NCBI GenBank assembly: GCA_009829735.1
Contig: CM020618.1
Span: 8,771,119 to 8,835,118, forward strand
Direction of reading: 5' to 3'
DNA from: Pyropia yezoensis
Lineage: Eukaryota; Rhodophyta; Bangiophyceae; Bangiales; Bangiaceae
Length of the DNA: 64,000 bases
This document shows, one piece after another, positions 27,909 through 38,814 of the stretch (positions within the stretch are counted from its first letter, which is position 1; each line of letters begins with the position of its first letter). A program made the translations under genes and the position numbers. The notes below the pieces were generated by a model, which was not told where the DNA came from, searched no databases, and worked only from the letters and a program-made list of their open reading frames with translations.

Positions 27909-30155
27909 CGTCGACAGCCATGGCGGTCGGGGCGGGCCGCCGACACGGCCGCGCAAGACGGTCGGGGACCGGGCGGTCGCCCAGGCGCTGGGCCGCGCGC
28001 TGGAGGCACTGGCCAAATCGGACACCAAGCACCCCCGGGAGTTGGCCTTTACCGACGACGGGCTGGCTGGTAGGCGGTTTGCAACCGCCTATGCCCGCTT
28101 CATGTCTACCATTCAAAAAGAGGCGCCGCTGCCCTGCAGCACTGACCTGCCAGGCCCGGGCGATTCCCTTGCGTTTAAGACGGCGGCCATGAACATCTCG
28201 GTGCACGTCGCACGAACAGTCAAGACGGCTGTGACGTGCCTTGCCAAGGTGATAGTCGATGACGCCCTGCAAGCGGTCGGGCTGTTACCGCATCCACCCT
28301 CGACCGCGCAGGCGCAGGCGCAGGCTGCCACCCCTGCGGGCCGCGCTCAAGACCGTGAGCGTTGCGCCCTCCGCGGCAGGCTCCCGCGGTTCATCGCCGA
28401 CACGGTGATGGGGGGTGCGACGAGGTCAACGACAGCTCGTGGCCGGCGGGGGCGCCACCCTTGGTACAGCAGCGGATCGCTGCAGACCTCAAGGCCGTCT
28501 TTCCGTGGGTGCTGCCGATGAAGGTCGGCGCGGAGCTGGCCATCACCCTCCCCGACACGCCCGCCCGTGCGGTCTTTCCGCGTCTCACACCCGACCTCTG
28601 TCGCTACGCGCACGTCGCCCCGACGCTGCTGCGGCGGGCGACTTAACAGCCTAAACTCGTCTCACACCCGGGGCTCGGCGAGGTGTACCCCCTGTTGGCG
28701 GTGGGTCGCGGCACGAATGGGAGCGCCGGTGGCGCCAAGCTGGCCGCCATGGCGGGTTTGCGTACAAGGCGGTCCCGCTTTTGCCCATACGTTGTTTCTG
28801 ACGGGACGGGTATTGTTTTTACCTTGGAGCGGCCCGCCGACGCGGCTGAGGCGACGGCCGCTCAGGCGCACCAGGCCCGACGACTCCGGGGCGGCAACGG
28901 GACCACGTCGGGCGGCGGGGTGACCAGCCTGGAACGCCAGGCGGCCGTCATGGGGCTGCCCCTTGACGGGACGGTCAAGACGTGTGTGGTGGGCGTGGAC
29001 CCGGGGGTCACTGAAATCTACACGGCCTGCTCGCTGGGCCAGGATCCCGACCTTGTGGTCGTCCCGTGGCCACACGTGTTTGCGTACGGGTCGGAGCGGG
29101 CATGGACGGTCGCAGCCCGCTCCCTGGCGCGCGCGGCGCGCGCGCTGAGCCGGCTGGCCGCCGCTGTCGCCTCACCGTCGCCGGCCGAGGCAATCAAGAC
29201 GACGGTAGAAGCAAGGCGGGCAGCCCTGCCGCCCCTGTCTGCAGTACGTGGGACCTGTAAGAAGACCAAGGAGCTGCCATCCTCTGCTGTGGTAGACGAT
29301 GGGGCGGCTGCCGCTGTCAGGGGAGAGTCGGTCGCCAGTGCAGTGGGGCCGGTCAACGTCAACAGCATTGCATCCTTTGCAAGGGAGTGTGGGTCAAGGC
29401 GTTGCGACTGCGAGTGGTGGTGCTGCCGGTGGTGGCAGTGCGGCAGCGGCGGGCAAGGTCGCCTGGTCCCGGCAGCGCCGGCGGTCGCAGTGCAAGCGCC
29501 GGGGACCCGTGGCAACGGCCAGGCAGGCGGCACGTGCAGAGCTCTTCAAGGAGGTGCGGGAGGAGCTCACCCAGACGGGCGCGTCTGCGTGGCTCATTGA
29601 CACGCTGTGTGAAGAGTCGATGCGGGCAGCGGTGGCCGACGAGACTGCCGGGGCGCAGGGGGCGGGCTTTCGCCGACGACGGTGGCAGGGACGACGACGG
29701 CACCCGCCATCACGCCCTCCCGCTTGTCCGCCTCGCGGGGCAGCACCGTCTGTGAGCAGTGCTGCGTACGCCGAGCAGTCGGGCGGCGTGATTATGGAAA
29801 GGGCGCAGGCCTCGTGGCGGGCAGTTGGGAGGCCAGCCGGCCAGCCGGCTCCAGGGCCACCCCAGAAGACCTCTTTGAGGGTACGTCCCTCAAGCAGCCG
29901 ACGTTGCTGGACTGGGCGGCAGCCACCTCGACCTGGGCTTCCTTTCGCAGCACTGCAGACTATGCTGGTGCCTATGGCAAAGGCGCACTGCGGCCGCTGT
30001 GCAAGGCCTACGTCCACCGCCATGTGCAGCGTGGACGGTTCGCGGCCAAGGTCGAACGGGATCTGAGCGCCAGGTATGGTCGCTGCATTGTGGACAGCAA
30101 GGCCGTCTCGGTGGTGTGGGGGGCGGCAGAGAATAGGGGCGGGGCTGGGGCATGA
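27909..30155 (+). pseudogene. Fanzor/TnpB-like locus, RuvC-like part
   Basis: This continues the zinc-knuckle part on the other side of element A. A helical N-terminal region (RPRKTVGDRAVAQALGRALE ... TAYARFMSTIQKE) is followed by PRFIADTVMGG. A RuvC-I-like motif, VVGVDPGVTEIYTACSLG, lies near 28990. Next come a helical stretch with SPSPAEAIKTT, an Arg/Lys-rich linker, and near 30085-30150 a segment (RYGRCIVDSKAVSVVWGAAENRGG) like the second conserved block of Fanzor nucleases. Coding moves between frames at least three times, so it is decayed, or has introns I cannot define. Fanzors are eukaryotic RNA-guided relatives of TnpB. I see no clear final Asp block or guide RNA, and other transposase families with a DPG motif are possible. 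Confidence 0.42.
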
Positions 30156-30694
30156 AGGCGCCGTGTAGCGCGGGGGTGCTTCCTAGCCACCCAAGTCGAG
30201 TACAACGCTTAATTGTGAGGGGGGGAAACACCCCGCCGGACGAGGGGGCGGCCGATTGGCGGGGGGGCGGGGGGGGTGGCGCCAGAGAGCGCTTCTGGGG
30301 GGAAGGGGCTCGTGGGTTGCAACGTGGGTCGCTCTGTGCCCTCCCCCCTTGAATTGGGCAGGAGGGGTGGAGGACGCCCCCCCACCCACCGAGCACTTGA
30401 CCTGAGAGGGGGGGCACTTCCCTGTATCGCGTTCTGAGGGGGGGCGGGGGCGGTGTCGTTTGTTCCAGGCGCGCCCCCCCCGTGCAAAACGGTCAGAGGG
30501 GGGGGGTGCCGCCCCCCGATTTGAGTGGGGGGGTGGCGCGCCGTCCTTCGCGGCAGGCGCGACCCGTTTCCCTTCGCCGTGGTCGCCGTCCCCTTCCCGC
30601 CCCCGCAAACATGCCCGCGCGCTCTTTTCTCTCCCGCGTGCGGCCCCTGCCTGGCTTCGCTGGGTGTAGGGCTCGCTGCCCTCTCCCACGCGCC
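30156..30694. other. Spacer with repeated G tracts
   Basis: Runs of seven to nine G recur after TGAG or AGAG at about 30218, 30404, 30433, 30494 and 30525, mixed with short C runs. This could favour G-quadruplex formation. 30560-30694 looks like the 5' region of the Myb/SANT-like gene, now separated from it by a solo LTR. Confidence 0.45.
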
Positions 30695-31080
30695 TGTAGT
30701 GGTTTTACGTACCTTACGCGTGTGGCAGCCAGAACACACAGAGAAACAACCCACCAAGAACGCGGGGAGACCGGAGAGATACTAAGCCGCCGACCGCCTG
30801 GCTGGTTCACGCGGGGATCCGCGACCAGGACGACAGTGTTCAAGCACACGCAAGTCTGCTTTCTTCGAAGGGGGAATCAACGTGCGCGCCCACGCACACT
30901 CTTACCCTCTCTCACCCGCACCCAGCAGCCCTCCACAGCGGGCCACGTGCGGGCCAATCAAGCCAGCAAAATCCCGAGGGGCCAAATCGGCCCCGTCCTC
31001 ATCACTAGGAAGGTGGGCACAGGGGCACGACGCGATCTCTACGTGGTCCCCCCTCGTGGAGGGCAAATAGGGTCCCTACA
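30695..31080 (-). repeat. Solo LTR related to element D, inverted
   Basis: 386 bp, ending TGTAG...CTACA, flanked on both sides by GCGCC (30690-30694 and 31081-31085). In reverse complement both ends match the 690-bp LTR of element D, but about 300 bp of the middle are absent. It is a shorter subfamily or an internally deleted form. A single LTR with intact duplication is what LTR-LTR recombination leaves. Confidence 0.88.
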
Positions 31081-31127
31081 GCGCCGTCACTCACGCACAC
31101 CACCACCACCAACCCTTCTCGCCCGCC

Positions 31128-32057
31128 ATGAGCCACCGTTACGACGACGGCGGCCGGTACGCCGCGAGCGGCAAGCGGCCGCTGCGAGAACCCCGCGTCC
31201 CCTATGCCGATGGGTCGGCCGTTGGGGAAGCACCCTGCCGCCGCCTTCCCCCGTGTGCTCCTGCCATTGCCACATGGATTATGTGTGCCCCTGCCAGTCG
31301 CCGGCGCGCCCGCTCTGGCCATCTTTAGGGGCGGGACCCGCCGATCTCCGCCGCTCACCACCGCCTCATCGTCGCAGCCCTCCTCCCTACCCCGCATCTC
31401 CGTGGGCGCCGGCGCACCGCCCTTTCTGGGAGCTGGACCGCGGTCGGGGCGGCTTCGATCGCCGCCCCGCGCCCCCCCTGCTACACTACTACGAGGACGC
31501 TGACGACGTGAGCGGTTGGCCGCCCCCGCCCCCCCCTCCCAACAACGAGTACTTGCCGCCGCCGCAGCGGCAGCGCAACCGCGACGGCTGGTCGCCGACC
31601 TACCAACCTGCACGAGGGCCAAGAAGCTTAGGCCCGCCCGCCGGCCGTTCCCCTTCTCCTCCGCTGCCGCCGCAGCGGTTTGGTGGCCGCCACGACGACG
31701 GACGCGGCTACCACCCACGCTAACACCGCAATCAGGGAGCGGCCTCGCCGCCGCCGCCGCCGCCGCCCCCCACGCCGCCACTCCCTCCGCGTGGCCCGCC
31801 ATCTTCGCCCACCTCCCGCGGGGGAGACGCTGACGACCGCCCTCCCCGCCCTCACGGGCGATTCCCGCGCCCCCCGCCGCGCTAGTCGCGTCCGCAACAT
31901 GCGCATGCAACGGGGCTGGACGAGTGAGGAGCTGAAGGTGCTCCGCAAGCGGTTTTTGGCTGTGAGCATCGACCCTATCAAGAGGACCAACCAGAGGAGC
32001 GCTGAGTTTTCGGCGGCTGTGTCAGACGTGTACGACGAGGCGGTGCCGGGAAATGCG
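31128..32057 (+). pseudogene. Harbinger-type Myb/SANT-like gene, left part
   Basis: Starts MSHRYDDGGRYAASGKRPLR at ATG 31128. A Pro/Trp-rich disordered stretch (FWELDRGRGGFDRRPAP, LHYYEDADDVSGWPPPP) follows in a second frame. In a third frame comes a Myb/SANT-like helix region (MRMQRGWTSEELKVLRKRF ... NQRSAEFSAAVSDVYDE), near 31900-32040. PIF/Harbinger elements encode such a protein beside the transposase; it helps the transposase reach the nucleus and bind DNA. Several frame changes indicate decay or unrecognised introns. Element D interrupts it at the ATGCG target site. Confidence 0.5.
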
Positions 32058-32747
32058 TGTAGGGACCCTATGGGCCCTCCACGTGGGGGGACCTCGTAGA
32101 GATCGCGTCGCACCCCTGTGCCCACCTTCTTAGTGCGGAGGACGGGGCCGATTTGGCCCCTTGGGATTTTACTGGCTTCCGATTGGTCCCCTCCTATGGA
32201 GATGGGACCGGGTCGCCATTGGTTCTGGAGCCCATGTTGGGATTTCCAGTGTATGGGAATTTCCCCTGACCGGAATTAGCCATTCGTCAATATTCCGGGA
32301 TGGGATGCATTTGGGGTTTGGATTTTGATTGTGTATTTTGCGTGATTGTGAGATTGGGGAGATCTTGAGTGTTGGCACTGATGTCCGGCGGGGCTCCTCT
32401 TCCCCGTATCTTGGAGGTTCCTGCCCCGCTGGCAGGGATAATCCGTGGGAGAGGGGGTCCTCTGGACGTGTTGGAGGGTTTTGATTGGCCCGCACTTGGC
32501 CCGGTATGGAGGGTTGCTGGGTACGGGTGAGAGCGGGTAAGAGTGTGCGTGGGGGTGCGCGTTGCTTCCCCCTTCGAAGAAAGCAGACTTGCGTGTGCTT
32601 GAACACTGTCGTCCTGGTCGCGGATCCCCGCGTGAGCCAGCCAGGCGGTCGGCGGTTCGGTATCTCTCCTGTCTCCCCGCGTTCTTGGTGGGTTGTTTCT
32701 CTGTGTGTTCTGTGTGCTACGCGCCTAAGGTACGTAAAACCACTACA
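32058..32747 (+). repeat. 5' LTR of element D
   Basis: 690 bp, from TGTAGGGACCC to ACCACTACA. Preceded by ATGCG (32053-32057). Confidence 0.94.
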
Positions 32748-32749
32748 TT

Positions 32750-32766
32750 TGGTGGATTAGCGGGGG
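32750..32766 (+). other. Primer-binding site of element D
   Basis: TGGTGGATTAGCGGGGG lies two bases inside the LTR. The complement ends CTAATCC-ACCA, again compatible with an alanine-type acceptor (U70) followed by a T-stem strand, but a different isoacceptor from the A/B family. Confidence 0.5.
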
Positions 32767-32826
32767 AGGGGACTAGGCTCCTTCTGGCCAAAGGGGTCTA
32801 CCCCTTCTTCGGGGGGGCCCAAGAGG

Positions 32827-35800
32827 ATGTTGCGCCGCCCCCCAACGAACAAGCCTGTATTATTGGCACTCCCTAAGGGGTTGAAACGGGAAAATGTTAT
32901 TTGCGCGATTATGCCTTCATCCCGCTATCAGCTGGCTGTACATTTGTTTGCTACTGAAGGGTTAGAGCATGCTTTGCACGCTGTCCTGGGTACCGGCAGC
33001 GGGCCCTCATTGATACGAAGCTCCTTGCTCTCGAAGGGAATGGGGCTCCAGCCCCTGGGGGAACTGGAGAATAAATTGTACTTTGACCTGAATGGGGGGT
33101 GGCTCCCCATTCGAGGAACTGTACGCTTGGGCGTACAAGTAGGGGACCAAGTCTGTTATGTCTGCTTTGGAGTGATCGATAATATGGCGGTACCCGTCAT
33201 ATTAGGAGATTCACTTGGTGACACCGAGGTGAAAACCATCTCCAGTGAGGACCAGTCGGTGACCCTCAAGACAGGGATGGTTTTCCCGATTCTCCGGGAT
33301 ATGGAGGATGTGGAAACGGGTCTCATTAAGTGGAACCCTGTGTGCGCTTGTCCACAGGTCATGACCGCAAAACTCACCTTGTGTCACAAGTTGAGGCTGA
33401 AGCCTGGGGTTATCTCCCATGTGAAGGTGCGAGGGAATTTCCAAGGCCACGGGATTATTTCCGGGCAGCCCCGTATCGCCTCCAAGTACGGTGTTCACGT
33501 GGCGAACGGCCCCGCGGAGCTAAACCGGGACGCCCCGTACACCGTGCAAATGATGAATCCTACACCAAGGATGGTCCGCCTTCCCGTTGGGACGGTGGTG
33601 GCGTCAATAGCATCCTATCAAGGACCTATACTGAGCGTCTCTCAAGAATAGATGCAGAAGCTGAGCGAAGGTCCTGCGGTGAAGGAGGAGGGCGCTAATT
33701 CTGAGGTTGACCTAGAAGAGGTCCCTGAAGCCCTACGTGGCCAGCTCTTGGAGCTGGTGGCGAAATACAAATCCCTATGGGATGGTACTCTTGGGCTCAT
33801 CAAAAATACCGTGCACCGTATCCGCTTAAAGCCCGGGGCATCCCCGGTAAGGCAACATCCCTACAAGGCGGAGCACAAGCATCGCCAATTGGAAGGGGAA
33901 CAAGTGGAACGGATGCGAAAACTCGACGTTATTGAACCCGCCGAAGGCGAGTGGGCTAGTCCCGTGGTAATCGTCCCGAAGTCGGATGGTACGCCCCGGT
34001 TTTGTATTGACTGCCGGCGGCTCAACCTCGTCACGGTGAAGGACGCATATCCCATCCCAAGGATGGATTAATGCTTGGACTCCCTAGGGGAAGCCAGGGT
34101 GTTTAGCAACCTAGATTGTAACGCTGGATATTGGCTAATTCCTATTGCACCAGAGGATGAGCACCTGACGGCACTTACGTGCCATAAGGGCATATGGCAA
34201 TGTAAGCGGCTGCCCTTTGGGCTCTGCAACGCTCCAGCGACGTTCCAGAGAACTATGGATATTATCCTGGCTTGTGTGAAATGGCAGACCTGCCTGGTAT
34301 ATTTAGACGATGTTATCGTCTTTTCTCGTTCTGAAGAGGAGCACCTGCACCACTTGGAACACGCTTTGAGTCTCCTCAAGGAGGACGGCGTGTCGCTGAA
34401 GGCGTCCAAGTGCCTTCTCTGTCAGAGGGATGTCGAATATTTGGGACATGTCATCCGCCCAGGGCGGGTGGCCGTAAATGAGAAAAATACCGAAGCCCTG
34501 AAGGGGTTGCATTATCCGCGTACACAAACGCAGCTGAAGAGCTTCTTGGGCATGTGCGGGGTATACCGAAGGTTTGTCCCGAATTTTGCCCATATCGCTC
34601 GACCGCTGAACGTGCTGACTAGTACGCACCTAGCCAAGGAACGACCTCCTCCGACGGAGGAGACTCAAGCGGCGTTCGAGGAGCTTCGCGACTGCCTCTT
34701 GAAGCGTTCTATTTTTGCTATCCCACGGGAGGGAGCCCATTATCTTTTTGAGGTGGACGCCAGCTATGAGCAGCTGGGCTGTGCCTTGCTGCAACAACAA
34801 GAGGACGGGGAGTATCTCTCCGTCGGGTATTTTAGTCGGGGTCTATCCCCGGCCGAGCGGAGCTACTGTGCCACAAAAATTGAGGCACTCGGAGTGGTAT
34901 GGTCAGTGACCTACCTGCGTTCCTTCTTGGAAGGATCCGAATTTCTGGTGCGCTGTGACCATTCTTCCCTCACTTCTGTTATGACAAGCAATAGCCCTGA
35001 TCGACGCCTTACGGGCTGGAGGCTCCGCTTGGCGGAATTCTCGTACGAAATCAAGCACAAACCGGGGAAGGACCACAAAGTGGCTGATGCCCTGTCTCGC
35101 CTTCCTACGGATGGCTTAGACAGGGCACCTTTAGATGGTCAGATACCCGTATTGGCGGTGACCCGGTCAGCAAAGGCCCTCACAGACCGAAGTCCTAAGG
35201 GCCTCGGGAAGATTACGCTTCGAGAGCTCATTGAGGCACAGGCCTCTGATGAATTTTGCAAACAACGCCGGACGGAGGGGCCTCTCATCCCTCCAAAGGA
35301 AGCCCGTTGGCAGCGGAACGCATTCTTCTTTGAAGACGACGATGGTGTACTGTGTCGCCTCTCCCTACTCGGGGGGAATAACCAATGGGTCATCCCGGAC
35401 ACACTGAGGAAGCGTGTCCTGGAAATCTATCATGATGCGCCTACGGCGGGTCATCCGGGTTCCCGAAAGATGTACAGGACGATGCGCCAGTATTTTTATT
35501 GGCCCGCCCTAGTGGCGGATGTATACGGGTATGTCTATAACTGCCCAGGATGCACCAAGAACCGCATATCGGATAGGAGGCATAAGTCTCCTATGAAGGT
35601 CTTCCCCGCCCATGAGCCATTCCAATCGGTGGCCATGGATTTGCTGGGTCCTCTTCCGAAGACGGAGAATGGGCACACCATGCTCCTGGTGATGTGCGAC
35701 CGGTTCACCAAACTGCTGAGGGCGGTCCCACTATCGGACACGACTGCCCTTGGGGTAGCCTCTGCATTTATCGATTATTGGGTGGCTGCCTATGGCATCC

Positions 35801-37017
35801 CGGATTCCACTCTGACGGACAACGGACCTCAGTTTGCGGCCGTGTATTTCCAAGGAGTCATGGGGCTCCTAGGGATCTCCACAAATTATACGACTCCATA
35901 TCACCCACAGACCAACGGTCAAGTGGAACGGTATAACAATACAAGCATGCGGCAGCTACGGACGTATTCGTCCGAGCACCCGCGGGAATGGGATCGCTAT
36001 GTGTCCCTCCTGACGACTGCATATAATATGCAGGTGCATTCGAGCACTGGGGTAGCTCCAATGACTTTTGTGAGCCCTCGGCGCTTGCAAGCCTCGAATA
36101 TTGAGCGCTTACCTAAGTTACGCTCTGTAGACACGGAAGAGCCTGATGCCGATACGGCGGCGGTTCATTATGTGAAGGAAATGCGCCACCTAATCCCCCG
36201 GATTAGGAAGAGTTTGGATAAGGCCCAAGAGGCCTACAAACGCGTTTATGACGCTGGTATACAACTAGAAAAAGAGACTTCGTCTCAAGGAGATTGGGTT
36301 TATGTGAAATACTATGCTAAGGGGCGGACAAAAATGTCTTCAAGGACGAAGGGACCGTATATGGTGCTACGCACGGACGGGCAACGGTTTCTTATTGAAA
36401 CACCTACGGGAGAGCAGACCCAGAGTAAAGACAATATCATACGTGCTCCTCCGCCTAAGGCAGGGGATCCAGTATGGATGCGGTCACGGGAAGCCCGGGA
36501 CGCGTTCAACGAATGCCCCGAGGATTCCCCGGGGAAGGACGTGTTCGAACAGGTCGTCGGCCACCAGTGGGTGGAGGATGAAGACGGGAAGCCCGACTTG
36601 GACTTCCGGGTGCGGTGGTTTGGCCACGGTCCTGAAGGGGGTACTTGGCATCCCAAGAAGGGTGTGCCACGGGCGGCTCTGCTGAAGTATGCCCGAAGGC
36701 ACAAGCTAATATTGGCGAGGTCGCACGTTCGAACATTGGAGATGGGTCCTCTTCGGTGGCATCCACACCGGTATTGGTGTGGAGGTGGTCGACGTCGACG
36801 GGGAACGGTGGCGAAAGGCCGCCCTCTTCCCGCGCGCCTTGTCCGGAAAAATGTTTTGCTCGACCCCCATGGGGTCCGCTGCACGGGGGTACCCCGAGCA
36901 TGCCTTGCCGATGACGGATACACTGGCAACTCGGTGCCAGTATGGCTCCAGGGTGATCCTAGGGGCCACCGGCACGGACGAGAGTACGCGATACTTGGGC
37001 GCAGAGATGAAGCGTGA
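32827..37017 (+). CDS. pol region of element D
   Basis: Protease-like block (GTGSGPSLIRSSLL, ~32990), RT (FCIDCRRLN, LPFGLCNAPATF, YLDDVIVF, ~34000-34320), RNase H (EVDASYEQLGCALL, ~34750), integrase HHCC and DDE core (AGHPGSRKM, CPGCTKNR, MDLLGPLP, DNGPQF, NGQVERYN, ~35440-35940) and a chromodomain-like tail (DLDFRVRWFGHGPEGGTWHP, ~36600-36655). The region begins about 60 bp after the primer site, leaving no room for gag. A fossil with about two breaks. Confidence 0.9.
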
Positions 37018-38119
37018 CCATCGGTTACCCTTGAGGAGGTCCTTTGGTCACCTTGCGATATTCTTGTGGGAGCCTTCGGCCCCCATCCTTGCCTTGGCAT
37101 GAGCGACGCCCTTGCCTTAAGCCTCATGCTGGGACTGGTCGCCACCCTTGGGATGGTTGACGTCTTGTCTACATGTCTCCCTTAGGGCGACGGGTAGTCG
37201 TGCCGAAGCGGCAGGGAAGAAGGGAGGGGCCAGGCCCTCCGAGTCCGCCAACGGTGGTACATGTACCTCATCCGGCGAATCCGGACCGGCATCACCCCGG
37301 CCACTACCGGCGTCGTCCATCAGGACGTCGCCCGGAGCGGCGGGTGGCATCCGCGTGGCCGAAGGGCCACGGGGGGAAGAAGGAGCCGACGGGGATACGG
37401 GTCCGCCGCCATCACCCATGGTGGCGATGTGGTGCGATGGCCCCAACGGGGTAGCCATGACTGGCCTCTCTCCGAAGGAGACGAAGGGGGAGAGTACATG
37501 GATGCCACCCCCACCCTTAGGGCGAGGAGGAGGGGGATGCACGCAGACCGGTGGCAGCGAGGTGAAGCCGAGAGGGGGAGGAGACGGTGGCCGTCCTTGC
37601 GGCGAGCACCCGTTGGCACCCCTCCCGCTCCGATCCACCCCTTACGGGTGGTCCCGCTCCGATCCACCCCTTACGGGTGGGCAGGAGGCCCTCTTCTACA
37701 CCTTGGCCCCCTAACAAAGGGCTGAGGGGGGTGCACAGAAGGCCCCCAAACCCCTCGCTCCCGGCTATGCCAGGAGAGCCAGTCCCTTCACGTCGCCACT
37801 CTGTGCGGGCAGGGCCGTGGGAGGCGACGGGCCCTATCCTTGCTGCGTTCCCCATCCCTCGGGTGATGGTTTGAAGGGGGTGTCTCCACGTATACCCCCC
37901 TGTCGCTCGACAAGGGCGGCCACGATTGTCTTTCCAAGGGGGAAAACCATGGGGCCGAGCTGACCCGGTGTCATCCACACCCCCCCATGGGATGGGAACA
38001 CTCGGCGGTGGGGACGGCATGCTGCCAAGTGGCATTGCCTCCGCCGCCCGATGGGCACCCGGATGCTTTTTGCCCCGGTGTCTGGGTCGCGGGTCGCAAC
38101 CCCCTGGAGGTGTGGGAAG
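37018..38119. other. 3' internal region of element D
   Basis: Lies between the chromodomain and the 3' LTR, where copies A and B carry the antisense gene. Minus-strand frames of 173 codons (37117-37638) and 172 codons (37517-38035) occur, Pro/Gly/Ser-rich, with no clear match to the A/B antisense protein. It also contains a direct repeat of GGTCCCGCTCCGATCCACCC type around 37620-37680. Confidence 0.45.
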
Positions 38120-38809
38120 TGTAGGGACCCTATGGGCCCTCCACGTGGGGGGACCTCGTAGAGATCGCGTCGCACCCCTGTGCCCACCTTCTTAGTGCGG
38201 AGGACGGGGCCAATTCGGCCCCTAGGGATTTTACTGGCTTCCGATTGGTCCCCTCCTATGGAGATGGGACCGGGTCGCCATTGGTTCTGGAGCCCATGTT
38301 GGGATTTCCAGTGTATGGGAATTTCCCCTGACCGGAATTAGCCATTCGTCAATATTCCGGGATGGGATGCATTTGGGGTTTGGATTTTGATTGTGTATTT
38401 TGCGTGATTGTGAGATTGGGGAGATCTTGAGTGTTGGCACTGATGTCCGGCGGGGCTCCTCTTCCCCGTATCTTGGAGGTTCCTGCCCCGCTGGCAGGGA
38501 TAATCCGTGGGGGAGGGGGTCCTCCGGACATGTTGGAGGGTTTTGATTGGCCCGCACGTGGCCCGCTGTGGAGGCTTGCTGGGTGCGGGTGAGAGCGGGT
38601 AAGAGTGTGCATGGGGGTGCGCGTTGCTTCTCCCTTCGAAGAAAGCAGACTTGCGTGTGCTTGAACACTCTCGTCCTGGTCGCGGATCCCCGCGTGAACC
38701 AGCCAGGCGGTCGGCGGTTCGGTATCTCTCCTGTCTCCCCGCGTTCTTGGTGGGTTGTTTCTCTGTGTGTTCTGTGTGCTACGCGCCTAAGGTACGTAAA
38801 ACCACTACA
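38120..38809 (+). repeat. 3' LTR of element D
   Basis: 690 bp, ~98% identical to the 5' LTR; followed by ATGCG (38810-38814). Confidence 0.94.
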
Positions 38810-38814
38810 ATGCG

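Larger units (their letters stand above)
32058..38809 (+). mobile_element. Ty3/gypsy LTR retrotransposon, element D (gag-less)
   Basis: A 6.75-kb element with 690-bp LTRs (TGTAG...CTACA) and the 5-bp target duplication ATGCG. The interior has a primer-binding site, protease, RT, RNase H, integrase and chromodomain, but no gag-like region. LTRs differ at about 15 of 690 positions (~2%), so it is older than copies A and B. Its pol is related to, but clearly distinct from, the A/B family. The coding part is broken about twice. Confidence 0.93.
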
